DNA of 64,000 bases from Lutispora sp003527145 (GCA_029983695.1 JASBZB010000002.1:62001-126000); one strand, 5' to 3'. Shown: positions 34,766 to 43,664, counted from the stretch's first letter. The notes: a model not told the origin generated them from the letters alone. A program made the numbers and translations.

Positions 34766-35779
34766 TTAAATTACCCCCTTTAGAATACTGCTCTCTATGC
34801 CGGAAGCATATTCATGCATAAGCCAACAAGCGGCTTTATGACCATTATTAATATCAAAGTAGCCCGGTTCACAGTGATGACATACTTTCATTGCATAATC
34901 ACATCTTGCCGCAAAAGAGCATCCGTTCGGCGGCGAAAACAAATCCGGCGGAGTTCCGTCAATTGATATCAGCTGCTCCTTGTTGTGACTATCGAGTCTT
35001 GGTACCGATTTCAATAAACCCCATGTGTAGGGATGCTTAGGATTATAGTAAATATCTTCGACGCTGCCATATTCGATTATTTTTCCCGCATACATGACGA
35101 TAACCCTTTCGGCTAAATCTGCAACCACTCCCAAATCGTGAGTTATAAGAATAATTGCTGTGTCCAATTTTCTCTGCAGTTCCCTCATCAGGTCAAGGAT
35201 TTGTGCCTGTATGGTCACATCCAATGCAGTTGTAGGCTCATCAGCAATAAGAAGCTTGGGACCGCAGGCCAAAGCCATTGCAATCATAGCCCTCTGCCTC
35301 ATGCCTCCACTATACTCATGTGGGTATTGCTTAAGTCTCATAATCGGATTAGGTATTCCGACTAATTGAAGCATCTCTGCAGATTTCAATACAGCTTCCT
35401 TCTTTGTAATTTTGCTATGCTTCATCAGCACTTCTTGTATTTGCCTTCCAACGGTCATGGTAGGGTTTAAAGAAGTCATGGGGTCTTGAAATATCATGCC
35501 CATTTCCGAACCTCTCACCGCCTGCATTTGCCTTTCGTTAAGGCTCAATATATCTATATCATTAAAAATGATGGTGCCGTTTTTTACCCTCCCCGGAGGT
35601 GAGGGTATCAGTCTCATAATGCTCTGGGCAGTAACGCTTTTTCCGCAGCCTGATTCTCCTACTATGGCTATAGCCTCTCCTTTACTGAGATCAAAGCTTA
35701 CTCCCCTTACGGCCTTTACCTCTCCCGCATAGGTATCGAAGGAAACCTCTAAATCTCTTACTTCCAATAGCTTGCTCAT
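34766..35779 (-). CDS. oppD: Oligopeptide ABC transporter ATP-binding protein OppD
   Basis: A 337-residue nucleotide-binding subunit. Walker A AIVGESGCGKSVTAQSI, Q-loop MIFQDPMTSLNPTMTVGRQI, signature YSGGMRQRAMIAMALA, Walker B LLIADEPTTALDVT and ITHDLGVVADLAERV are present. The C-terminal CSFAARCDYAMKVCHHCEPG cysteine set is the oligopeptide-transporter type. It follows oppC by 17 nt. With OppF it powers peptide import through OppBC. Confidence 0.96.
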   Translation of the reverse strand: MSKLLEVRDLEVSFDTYAGEVKAVRGVSFDLSKGEAIAIVGESGCGKSVTAQSIMRLIPSPPGRVKNGTIIFNDIDILSLNERQMQAVRGSEMGMIFQDPMTSLNPTMTVGRQIQEVLMKHSKITKKEAVLKSAEMLQLVGIPNPIMRLKQYPHEYSGGMRQRAMIAMALACGPKLLIADEPTTALDVTIQAQILDLMRELQRKLDTAIILITHDLGVVADLAERVIVMYAGKIIEYGSVEDIYYNPKHPYTWGLLKSVPRLDSHNKEQLISIDGTPPDLFSPPNGCSFAARCDYAMKVCHHCEPGYFDINNGHKAACWLMHEYASGIESSILKGVI

Positions 35780-35796
35780 TTTTACATCTCCTCCCT

Positions 35797-36723
35797 TTAT
35801 TTCCTAAGCCTTGGATCTAACGCATCTCTCAGGCCGTCGCCGATAATGTTGAATGACAGCATCGCCAAGCTTATGAATAAAGCCGGAAAGAATATCTGCC
35901 ATGGACATGTAGTCAATGTTCTTTGACCAGCCGATGCCAATGAACCCCAACTAGCCAAGGGTGCAGGCACTCCAAGTCCTATAAAACTTAAAAAGGCTTC
36001 TGTAAATATAGCTCCAGGAACGGCAAAGGTCAGTCTTACTATTATAGGTCCTATAGTATTAGGTATAAGATGCTTCATAATAATTCTTTTACCATCAGCA
36101 CCGAGAGTTCTGGCTGCAAGGACGAACTCCTGCTCACGAAGCTGAAGAGTCTGACCTCTGACCAATCTTGCCATTCCAAGCCAGTTTGTGAGGGCTATGG
36201 CAATAATTATTGTATGAAGACCGGGACCCATAACCATAATAAGGAGAATTACTATAACCAGATTCGGTATGGTATAAAGAACATCCACTATTCTCATCAT
36301 AATTTCATCGGCATATCCGCCTAAATAGCCGGCTATACCACCATATATGATGCCTATAAAGAATTCTATGACTGCCCCTGCTATACCTATAAACAACGAA
36401 ATCCTGGCTCCTACCCAAATCCTTACAAATAAATCCCTGCCTAAGCTATCAGTGCCGAAAATATGTCCCCCTATGCCAGGTGCCTTATCTACCATACTGA
36501 GATCCTGATCCGAATATGAGTAAGAGTACATCATAGGGCCAAGGACAGCCATGGCCGTGAGCAGCACAAGAAAAATCAATGCCAAAAGTGCGGCTTTGTT
36601 ATATTTAAGTCTTCTCCAAGCGTCCTGGAAATAAGTCATGCTTGGGCGCACTAAAACCTGGCTCTGCTCAATATTCTTTCCTACAACTACAAAATCTTCC
36701 TTGATGATTTCCATATAGAACAC
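35797..36723 (-). CDS. oppC: Oligopeptide ABC transporter permease OppC
   Basis: A 308-residue permease with six hydrophobic segments. Typical OppC marks are the N-terminal cytoplasmic stretch SMTYFQDAWRRLKYNKAALL, HIFGTDSLGRDLFVRIWVGAR, the EAA loop VLAARTLGADGKRIIMKHLIPN and GDGLRDALDPRLRK at the C-terminus. It begins 6 nt after oppB. GGGAGGTG precedes the start. Role: forms the pore with OppB. Confidence 0.96.
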   Translation of the reverse strand: MFYMEIIKEDFVVVGKNIEQSQVLVRPSMTYFQDAWRRLKYNKAALLALIFLVLLTAMAVLGPMMYSYSYSDQDLSMVDKAPGIGGHIFGTDSLGRDLFVRIWVGARISLFIGIAGAVIEFFIGIIYGGIAGYLGGYADEIMMRIVDVLYTIPNLVIVILLIMVMGPGLHTIIIAIALTNWLGMARLVRGQTLQLREQEFVLAARTLGADGKRIIMKHLIPNTIGPIIVRLTFAVPGAIFTEAFLSFIGLGVPAPLASWGSLASAGQRTLTTCPWQIFFPALFISLAMLSFNIIGDGLRDALDPRLRK

Positions 36724-36729
36724 CTCCCG

Positions 36730-37668
36730 CTAAGAACTGCGCTTGCTTATTCTTATCCTTGGATCTATCAATCCATATGCAATATCTACAAGCATGTTCA
36801 TCAATACCAATATACTTCCAAAGAATGCAGTAATACCCGTTATCAGAGTATAATCCTGCATGTTAATACTCTGTACATAAAACTTGCCTAAACCTGGAAT
36901 GGCGAATACTGTTTCAATAACAAAGGTGCCTGTTATTATCACCGCTATCCATGGACCCAAAATGGTTATAACAGGCAAGATAGCATTTCTTAACTGATGC
37001 CTCCATACTATCTCAAAAGGCGACAATCCCTTTGCTTTTGCGGTTTTTATATAGTCTTGACCTATTACGTCCAGCATACTGGAGCGCATAAATCTTGCAA
37101 GATTTGCAACTAAACCCAGAGATAGTGAAAATGTAGGCATGATTGTATGTCCAAAAGTTTTCCATTGAGCAACAGGAAGCCACCTTAGTTTAACTCCGAA
37201 AACCCATTGAAGTAATGCCGCTATTACAAAGCCAGGTATGGATACTCCGATTATAGCTACAAATATTGAGAATCTGTCCCACCCCTTATTATGATTCAAA
37301 GCCGCTATCACCCCAAGGAAGATCCCTGCAATAAGCCCCACTATAAGCGCCCTCATTCCAAGACTTGCCGAAATAGGAAATCCATTTGTGATTATTTCAT
37401 TCACCGTTCTGTTTTTATATTGGAAGGACATGCCCAGCTTGCCCGTCATAAGATTTTTCATATATATGAAATATTGTTCATGCAAGGGTTTATCTAAACC
37501 GTAATATTTTCTGAGGTTTTCTTTTATTTCCGGTATGACCCTTTTTTCATTCATAAAGGGATCCCCGGGTATGGCCTGCATCATGAAGAATGTAGCGCTC
37601 ACCACTATCCAAATCGTAATAAAAGCATATAACAGCTTTTTTGCAATATATTTTACCACCCTTGACAC
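36730..37668 (-). CDS. oppB: Oligopeptide ABC transporter permease OppB
   Basis: A 312-residue permease. The YIAKKLLYAFITIWIVVSATF opening helix, IPGDPFMNEKRV loop, EAA motif YIKTAKAKGLSPFEIVWRHQLRN and the C-terminal DIAYGLIDPRIRI are family hallmarks. It is separated from oppA by 62 nt that hold a 13-bp hairpin. AAGGAAGGTG precedes the start. Confidence 0.96.
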   Translation of the reverse strand: MSRVVKYIAKKLLYAFITIWIVVSATFFMMQAIPGDPFMNEKRVIPEIKENLRKYYGLDKPLHEQYFIYMKNLMTGKLGMSFQYKNRTVNEIITNGFPISASLGMRALIVGLIAGIFLGVIAALNHNKGWDRFSIFVAIIGVSIPGFVIAALLQWVFGVKLRWLPVAQWKTFGHTIMPTFSLSLGLVANLARFMRSSMLDVIGQDYIKTAKAKGLSPFEIVWRHQLRNAILPVITILGPWIAVIITGTFVIETVFAIPGLGKFYVQSINMQDYTLITGITAFFGSILVLMNMLVDIAYGLIDPRIRISKRSS

Positions 37669-37679
37669 CTTCCTTATCT

Positions 37680-37712
37680 AAGAAGGTATATGCATAGCAC
37701 ATATACCTTCTT
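37680..37712 (-). promoter_or_regulatory. Intercistronic hairpin between oppA and oppB
   Basis: A perfect 13-bp stem AAGAAGGTATATG/CATATACCTTCTT with a 7-nt loop, without a T run. Such hairpins after a binding-protein gene commonly stabilise or partly terminate the message so that the binding protein is made in excess. Its right flank merges into the oppB ribosome binding region. Confidence 0.7.
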
Positions 37713-37730
37713 AATCAATATAAGAATCAG

Positions 37731-39389
37731 CTATTTGTTTTTGCCCTCTATATATGCATAAACGACGTCAACCTCTACTCCAACTCCTTTTTTATAAACG
37801 CCCTTAACATATTCTCTTATGCCATAGTCAGTGTAACCATACCATATAGGACCTATTGGCAGGTCCCTTATAAGTATATCCTCTGCCTGGTGCATCAGCT
37901 TAAACTTCTCAGCTCTGTCCGGCTCATTCTGAGCTTTCTTTATCAATTCATCATATTCCGTATTGTAATATCCCGGGTCGTTATTGCCTGACCAGGAGGT
38001 ATATAGATCAAGATCAGTCATCGGATCAGGGTAATCAGGGCCCCAGCCGCCTAAGGAGATTTCAAAATCATGTTTAGACTGCCTGTCTATCCTTACAGAG
38101 GATGGAACAGGTTCAAGCTCTACTTCAAAATCTAAATTTTTCTTCCACATCTCCTGAAAAGCCTGGGCATATAACTGGTTAGTAGCAGTATCATTACACA
38201 TGAATTTTAACTTAGGCAGCTTTGTCAGACCTAATTCCTTCATGCCCTGCTCTAAACACTTCTTTGCAGTTTCTATATCATTATCCTTAAAATATTCGCC
38301 GCCAACCTCTCTAAAGGTTTTGTTTTCATCAGCATCGGGTATGATATCAGGCTGAACCAGCGCAAATGCCGGTTTCCAAGGCCTTTTAGCAACATTTTCG
38401 ATAAAGCTTTTTCTATCGATTCCTAAAGTCAGAGCTTTTCTGATGTTTAGATTCTTAAGAACAGGATGGCTCAAATTAAAGTTGAAAAACCATGTAGAGC
38501 CATTGTTAAACTGCTCTACCCCGCCCTTTGTCAAGGCAGCCTTCTGATCTCCATTCAAAGCAATAGTCATATCCAACTCTTCTGCTTCATACATATTAAA
38601 TTCTGTTTGATCATCTGAGATGTATGGTCCAATGATTTTCTCAAGCTTGATTTCTGATGCATTCCAATAATCCATATTTTTTACAAATGTCATTTCAGAT
38701 TCATGCTTCCATGTCTCTACCTTAAAGGGTCCGCAGGTAACAAAATTCTCTGCTTCAGCATTAAACTTCGTGCCATACTTTTCGACTATATCCTTTCTCG
38801 TAGGGTAATAGGTAGCAAAGGAAACCAGATAATCAAAATATGTCACAGGTGTTTTTAGTGTTACTTCCAAGGTTTTGTCATCAATAACCTTTATTGCTAC
38901 ATCCTCTGCTTTTCCCTTATTGCTGTTGAATTCTTGCGCACCGACAATATCGTATAAAAAGTATGCATAATCCATGGGGTCTGCCGGATCTAAGGCTCTT
39001 AACCAGCCATATTTGAAATCCTCTGCTTTTACGGGCTGTCCATCTGTCCATTTCGCATCTCTTAAGTGGAAGGTATAAACCTTTCCATCTTCGCTGACAT
39101 CCCACTTCTCGGCTAAAGCAGGCATTATCTTCCCATACTTATACCTTGTAAGGCCATCCATAACCCAGCTTAGGGTATAGAGTTCAATATTTGCTGTAAC
39201 TCTCTGCCAATCTAATGTGTTTGGCTCCTGGAACAGGCTTAGCCTCAATACCTGCTCATCCTGTGCCGGCTCTGCTGCTGTCTGCCCTGTCTGTTCTGTT
39301 GCTGCGGGCTGCTGCGGAGAGCAGGCCGCAAAGAACATTGACAATACCAGCAGCACAGACAAGATTGAAAATAATCTTTTTCTACTCAC
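37731..39389 (-). CDS. oppA: Oligopeptide-binding lipoprotein OppA
   Basis: A 552-residue extracellular substrate-binding lipoprotein (SBP_bac_5 family). The lipobox is LSMFFAACSPQQ with Cys at about residue 23, followed by an Ala/Gln/Thr linker. WDVSEDGKVYTFHLRDAKWTDG, TAEDFKYGWLRALDP-like text (KAEDFKYGWLRALDP) and the LNIRKALTLGIDRKSF segment are canonical. The start is a GTG with AGGGGGAA before it. First gene of the operon. The C-terminal part has PIGPIWYGYTDYGIREYVKG, typical of peptide rather than nickel binders. Confidence 0.96.
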   Translation of the reverse strand: MSRKRLFSILSVLLVLSMFFAACSPQQPAATEQTGQTAAEPAQDEQVLRLSLFQEPNTLDWQRVTANIELYTLSWVMDGLTRYKYGKIMPALAEKWDVSEDGKVYTFHLRDAKWTDGQPVKAEDFKYGWLRALDPADPMDYAYFLYDIVGAQEFNSNKGKAEDVAIKVIDDKTLEVTLKTPVTYFDYLVSFATYYPTRKDIVEKYGTKFNAEAENFVTCGPFKVETWKHESEMTFVKNMDYWNASEIKLEKIIGPYISDDQTEFNMYEAEELDMTIALNGDQKAALTKGGVEQFNNGSTWFFNFNLSHPVLKNLNIRKALTLGIDRKSFIENVAKRPWKPAFALVQPDIIPDADENKTFREVGGEYFKDNDIETAKKCLEQGMKELGLTKLPKLKFMCNDTATNQLYAQAFQEMWKKNLDFEVELEPVPSSVRIDRQSKHDFEISLGGWGPDYPDPMTDLDLYTSWSGNNDPGYYNTEYDELIKKAQNEPDRAEKFKLMHQAEDILIRDLPIGPIWYGYTDYGIREYVKGVYKKGVGVEVDVVYAYIEGKNK

Positions 39390-39691
39390 AATACTTCCCC
39401 CTATAATTTTTATTGGAATATCACTTCCTATTACAAAGGTAATTCATAAAAAAGAATTTTTCCAAAGATTGAGATTCCATTTTCTTGCTAAGTCTTGCTC
39501 GCTTTGTCAACAAATTTTATTCAAAAATCTGTCACTTAATTTTAATGAAATGCAGGAATTCACCATTCAGACCATGAATCTCCTCTCTTTGCCAGATTTT
39601 TGTATGATGTTTTTTCTTTTAATAAATAAAATCAATAAATATAAGCAACAATATTATTGGTATAGATTATATTAAATAAGGTGGTGTAAAA
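39390..39691. other. Gap between oppA and the RemA-like gene
   Basis: A 302-bp divergent intergenic region, AT-rich on the right side. It must hold the promoters for opp (leftwards) and the RemA-like gene (rightwards). A TTGACA is visible on the minus strand at 39505-39510, but no matching -10 lies at standard spacing, so I do not call a promoter. A frame at 39217-39675 crosses it but is a shadow of oppA. Confidence 0.5.
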
Positions 39692-40072
39692 ATGGAGATC
39701 AAGGAAGGAGTTATGGTTCCTCTTGGATATGGCAAATTTGCTCGTTCTGATAAAATAATCAGCCTTGAACCAATTGAAGACGACCGTGGTCCGGGCAGAA
39801 GGACAGTTGTACATGTTGAGGAGGCTAAGTCTCCAATAATAGCTTCTCGCACCGAGAATTCAATTCTGGCAAGCATGGTAGAAATACCGAGAAATGAATT
39901 GGAGGCCTCTGCGGCTCTAGAGCTTCTATATGACATACGGGATGATATACTGCAAATTGGTCCTATGCTTAGAAAAAGCATAAAGAAGGAGGCCGACTTT
40001 GACTTGGACAGAATCGAAAAGCGCATCAATGAAATACTTCAGCATGAGATTGAATTCGATGAAATACACTAA
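39692..40072 (+). CDS. RemA-like (DUF370) protein with C-terminal extension
   Basis: A 126-residue protein. Residues about 9-70 match the DUF370/RemA fold: VPLGYGKFARSDKIISLEPI is equivalent to the YxPIGYGNxVxxxRIIAIxxP opening of RemA, and KSPIIASRTENSILAS to its late beta strand region. RemA is a biofilm and osmoprotection regulator in Bacillus that binds DNA as an arc-shaped multimer. Typical RemA ends at about 85-90 residues. This one has a ~45-residue helical acidic tail (SAALELLYDIRDDILQIGPM) of unknown role. AAGGTGG precedes the start. No operon partner. Confidence 0.65.
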   Translation: MEIKEGVMVPLGYGKFARSDKIISLEPIEDDRGPGRRTVVHVEEAKSPIIASRTENSILASMVEIPRNELEASAALELLYDIRDDILQIGPMLRKSIKKEADFDLDRIEKRINEILQHEIEFDEIH

Positions 40073-40197
40073 TTCATCAAATACGTCGATGAAATAGGCC
40101 GATCTTCCAATCTTTTCTTTCTCTGAAGATGATTATACTTGCAGCATAAATTTTGTGATTTATTTGATACTAGCTGCCATTAAAAGGAATGAAATGA

Positions 40198-40229
40198 AAA
40201 AATGAGTCTTATAGACTATGCTATAAGAC
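40198..40229 (-). terminator. Terminator of the kynureninase gene, overlapping its stop
   Basis: GTCTTATAG and CTATAAGAC form a perfect 9-bp stem with a 6-nt loop that contains the TAG stop of kynU. On the minus strand TCATTTTTTC follows. Confidence 0.8.
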
Positions 40230-41499
40230 CCCGCTTGTTTTCATATTTTTCATAGACTTTATTGTCCATGATATCTTTTATCTTATGTATTACGACCCAT
40301 GCATCATGATAAGAAACATAAAGCGGTACAGGGGCCAATCGTATAACATTGGGGCGCCTATAATCCGGAATCACACCCATATCCTTCAAAGCAGCGTTTA
40401 TCCTCACTGCATCCTCATGCTCCAGCGCGATATGACCCCCCCTTCTCTTATCTTCCCTTGGATTTCCTATAGTGAAGCCATATCGGGATAATTCATTATC
40501 TATCAGATACATCATGTAATCAGTAAGCCTTAAGGATTTCTCCCGCAGATTCTCTATCCCTGCTTCATTATACATCTTCAATGAACCCTCCAATGGTGCC
40601 ATGCTCAGAATATGGGGAGTACCCATCTGCCATCCCCCTGCATTATCAGCCGATTCAAATTCATCCAACAAATCAAACATTTTATCATGCACATATCCAT
40701 GCCAGCCTGCCATCCCGGGCTCCTTGTCAAAATGCCTCTTGTTTATATAAATGGCTGCCGGTCCTCCGGGCCCTGCATTCAGATATTTATAATTACACCA
40801 AACTGCAAAATCTACTCCCCATTCAGAAAGATGATGAGGCACTGCACCCGCAGAATGACAGCAATCAAATCCTATTATTATACCCCTTTTATGCGCTTCG
40901 GCAGTTAAGTATTCCATGTCCAGCAACTGCCCGCTTCTATATAGAACTGCAGGCAGAAAAACTAAAGCTACGTCATCACTCATCTTTGCAACTATGTCAT
41001 TTTCATCAAAGGTTCTCCCATCTTCACTTTTCACAACCACAAGATGCTCTTTGGGGTCCAATCCCCTTAGTGAAATCTGGCTTTCAACTGCATACCTGTC
41101 AGTAGGAAAATTTAAGGAATCAACCAATATTTTGTTTTTCTTGCTATCAGGCCTGAAAAAAGTCGATATCACAGCATGGATATTTACAGTAGTAGATGAA
41201 TGAATTGTAATTTCATCCGCCTCTGCCCCTACCAGAGGAGCCATAAGCTTAGCTAATTCTTTAGAAAAATAAAACCAGGGCACCTCTGCATTTGACCAAC
41301 CGTTTATCCCTAGATTTTTCCACTCTTCTACAACCCTGAGCAAGCTTTTCTCCGCATCCTTTGACATAAGGCCGAGGGAATTCCCATCCATATAGATTTC
41401 ATCTTCTTTCAGATAAAATCTTTGCCGAAATGCTGCTATAGGGTCTTGCTCATCCAATTTTGCGGCAAACGCCTCACTCAATTCAAATTTTTCTTTCAT
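40216..41499 (-). CDS. kynU: Kynureninase
   Basis: A 427-residue PLP enzyme that cleaves kynurenine or 3-hydroxykynurenine into anthranilate (or its hydroxy form) and alanine. The PLP lysine is in VWCNYKYLNAGPGGPAAIYIN (about residue 230), with DCCHSAGAVPHHLSEWGVDF before it. The N-terminal IYMDGNSLGLM and the ESADNAGGWQMGTPHILSM substrate loop are kynureninase-specific. Normal length. GGAGGAGACTTGA precedes the ATG. No tryptophan or kynurenine pathway neighbours lie in the window, so it probably serves as a stand-alone route to anthranilate or alanine. A TIR element sits upstream. Confidence 0.95.
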   Translation of the reverse strand: MKEKFELSEAFAAKLDEQDPIAAFRQRFYLKEDEIYMDGNSLGLMSKDAEKSLLRVVEEWKNLGINGWSNAEVPWFYFSKELAKLMAPLVGAEADEITIHSSTTVNIHAVISTFFRPDSKKNKILVDSLNFPTDRYAVESQISLRGLDPKEHLVVVKSEDGRTFDENDIVAKMSDDVALVFLPAVLYRSGQLLDMEYLTAEAHKRGIIIGFDCCHSAGAVPHHLSEWGVDFAVWCNYKYLNAGPGGPAAIYINKRHFDKEPGMAGWHGYVHDKMFDLLDEFESADNAGGWQMGTPHILSMAPLEGSLKMYNEAGIENLREKSLRLTDYMMYLIDNELSRYGFTIGNPREDKRRGGHIALEHEDAVRINAALKDMGVIPDYRRPNVIRLAPVPLYVSYHDAWVVIHKIKDIMDNKVYEKYENKRGLIA

Positions 41500-41554
41500 T
41501 CAAGTCTCCTCCACTATTATTATAATCACTATGCATTTATAATTTAATCTGTTT

Positions 41555-41706
41555 GCTATATATAACGCAATAAATGCATTTGTAGTTTTAAAAAGACATA
41601 TGCCGTCATTCTGAGCGTATGCGAAGAATCTTAGCCAGATTCTTCACTCCACTTTGTTTCGTTCAGAATGACAGTTTTGTAAAATATTTAATGCGTTATA
41701 TATAGC
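41555..41706. repeat. Inverted-repeat element, family B, with nested palindrome
   Basis: The ends GCTATATATAACGCA and TGCGTTATATATAGC are perfect 15-bp inverted repeats. Nested inside (41605-41672) is a second palindrome with GTCATTCTGAG and CTCAGAATGAC-like arms (GTTCAGAATGAC on the right) and AGAATC/GATTCT inner arms. It resembles the short interspersed GTCATTCTGAGCG repeats seen in many bacterial genomes. A truncated relative is at 59236-59340. It lies in the 420-bp gap between kynU and the MerR-XRE-cupin regulator; the rest of that gap (41707-41922) is AT-rich, probably promoter DNA. Confidence 0.85.
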
Positions 41707-41922
41707 TGATAACAAGTTAATTTTATTTCCTAACATTATAATTATACTTATATATGTTATTAGAATAATAATAGCATGTATTTCTCAACATTGTCAATAA
41801 TATATATATGGTTAGGATAGTGCATTTATCACTGTACTATGTTAAAATATGTATATCACTGAATGAATTCTCTTTCAATAACTCGGCAACAGGTCATTTA
41901 TATAGAAAAGGAAGGGTCTTTA

Positions 41923-42747
41923 ATGAACAACAAAACGGAAGATGATGAATTGGTTTTCAATAGGAATGAAGTAGCAAAAATACTTGGTGTTTCACCGGCT
42001 ACAATATTGAATTGGGAAAAAAACGGCCTTTTTATCGCAAAAAGGAAGGATAATAATTACCGGGTTTATAGCCTTGATGATATTGAGGTTATGAAAAAAA
42101 TCAGAGCATTGTCCATTGAAGAAAAAATGGGAAGCAAGGCAATAAAAAAATTATTGATGCCCAAGATGCAATCAGCAGATGCATCAACTGAATATTCAAA
42201 AAAGTTTTTAGGCAAAAAATGGAGGTCTTATAGAGAGAGCATGAATATAACACTTGAAGAAGTAAGCCGTCAAGTAAATATATCGCCCTCATATCTTAGC
42301 AAGCTGGAAAACAACCAGGCCAATGCTTCCTTTGATTTGCTGAACAAGCTGGCTAATTTTTATGGAGGGAGCATTTTAGATTTTTTTGAAAAAGGTGATG
42401 ACGAAAAGCATATAGTGAAAAGCGGTTCGGGAGAAATGACAGAAATCGGCTTGCCGGGAGTCACCATAGAATCCCTTATATCCCAAAAAAGCCACGCTCT
42501 TGATTCTATGCTCTTTACAATCGAACCCGGCAGTAATTCCGCCGAAGCCCACAAGCATCACGGCGAAGAGTTCATCTATGTGCTATCCGGCAAATTGCGC
42601 GTAACACTAAACAATAAAGATGTATATCAGCTCACAAAAGGAGACTCTATGTACTTTAAGTCATCGGATTTACACTTCTGGGAAAACCCCGGAAGCAAGA
42701 TATGCAAGCTGCTATGGGTGCATTCCCATTTTGAGTCTGGTATATGA
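41923..42747 (+). CDS. Regulator: MerR-type HTH + XRE HTH + cupin
   Basis: A 274-residue protein with three recognisable parts. Residues about 10-75 are a MerR-like winged HTH (FNRNEVAKILGVSPATILNW, then NYRVYSLDDIEVMKKI). Residues about 100-160 are an XRE/Cro HTH (NITLEEVSRQVNISPSYLSK). Residues about 185-270 are a cupin_2 sensor domain (EAHKHHGEEFIYVLSGKLRV, LTKGDSMYFKSSDLHFWENP). XRE-cupin regulators are common; the additional N-terminal MerR domain is not the usual form. AAGGAAGGG precedes the ATG at 41923. It is followed 11 nt later by a WYL regulator, so the two are probably co-transcribed. Confidence 0.88.
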   Translation: MNNKTEDDELVFNRNEVAKILGVSPATILNWEKNGLFIAKRKDNNYRVYSLDDIEVMKKIRALSIEEKMGSKAIKKLLMPKMQSADASTEYSKKFLGKKWRSYRESMNITLEEVSRQVNISPSYLSKLENNQANASFDLLNKLANFYGGSILDFFEKGDDEKHIVKSGSGEMTEIGLPGVTIESLISQKSHALDSMLFTIEPGSNSAEAHKHHGEEFIYVLSGKLRVTLNNKDVYQLTKGDSMYFKSSDLHFWENPGSKICKLLWVHSHFESGI

Positions 42748-42758
42748 GGTGAAGAATT

Positions 42759-43664
42759 ATGAAAATTGACCGTTTGCTCGGAATAATAACCATGCTTTTA
42801 AACAATGACAAAGTAAAGGCTAAGGATTTGGCTGAAAAATTTGAGGTATCCATACGCACTATACACAGAGATATTGAAGATATTTGCATGGCGGGAATAC
42901 CGATCGTAACCTATCAAGGAGGAGCCGGAGGAATCAGCATTGCAGAGGGGTATAAATTTGATAAGAGCGTATTGACCATAGATGAGCTTGACAATATAAT
43001 TACCGGCTTAAAAGGCATTGAAAGCATATCACAGGATATCAAAATAAAATTGCTTATGGAAAAGCTTAGTCCGAAGCAAGAGGATATCATGTCTGTCAGC
43101 AATAATATATTTATTGATCTATCCTCCTTTTATAAGACAAGCCTTTCCCAAAAGATAAACCAATTAAAGGAAGCAATGAACAGCAAAAAGGAAGTAAGTT
43201 TCGACTATTATTCCAACAAGGGAGTATCTCAAAGATACATGGAACCATATTTCATAACCTTTAAATGGTCTTCATGGTATGTCTTTGGCTACTGTAAATT
43301 AAAAAAAGATTTCCGGCTTTTCAAGCTCAACAGGATGGATGATCTAAAAATAACCGATGCGACCTTTGATATGCGTGATATACCAGATGAAAGAGCACAG
43401 CTTGATAATTATTTTAGATATACGCAAACCGTCATTATGCTCATAGACCGATCCCTTGAATATCAAATAGTTGAAAGCTATGGAGTCGGGTCTTATAAAA
43501 TAACGGAGGATAACCGCATCAAATTTGATTTGCAGTATACCAATCATGATTATGCAATGCAGTTTATACTGGGCTTTGGCGACAAAGCTCAAGTTTTGGC
43601 GCCTGAGCATATAATTGAAGAGCTAAAAGCTCATGCCAAAAATATTTTAGATATGTATAAATGA
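42759..43664 (+). CDS. WYL-domain transcriptional regulator
   Basis: A 301-residue regulator. The N-terminal HTH_11 domain reads RLLGIITMLLNNDKVKAKDL then FEVSIRTIHRDIEDI (about 2-50). The WYL domain (about 135-220) has FDYYSNKGVSQRYMEPYFIT, the WYVFGYC variant of the WYL triad, and RLFKLNRMDDLKITD, followed by the WCX-type C-terminal domain. Such proteins repress or activate in response to small ligands. GAGGTGAAGAATT precedes the start. It is 11 nt downstream of the three-domain regulator. Confidence 0.92.
   Translation: MKIDRLLGIITMLLNNDKVKAKDLAEKFEVSIRTIHRDIEDICMAGIPIVTYQGGAGGISIAEGYKFDKSVLTIDELDNIITGLKGIESISQDIKIKLLMEKLSPKQEDIMSVSNNIFIDLSSFYKTSLSQKINQLKEAMNSKKEVSFDYYSNKGVSQRYMEPYFITFKWSSWYVFGYCKLKKDFRLFKLNRMDDLKITDATFDMRDIPDERAQLDNYFRYTQTVIMLIDRSLEYQIVESYGVGSYKITEDNRIKFDLQYTNHDYAMQFILGFGDKAQVLAPEHIIEELKAHAKNILDMYK

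Noticed and set aside
39217..39675. Plus-strand frame covering the oppA start
   Set aside because: Reverse shadow of the Ala/Gln-rich linker of OppA followed by AT-rich non-coding DNA.
40581..41105. Plus-strand frame of 174 codons inside kynU
   Set aside because: It is antisense to the well-supported kynureninase frame and has a composition typical of a reverse-frame shadow.
41605..41672. Possible CRISPR repeat or riboswitch in the GTCATTCTGAG palindrome
   Set aside because: Only one unit is present, with no spacer array and no downstream gene on the same strand; it fits a short interspersed palindromic repeat.
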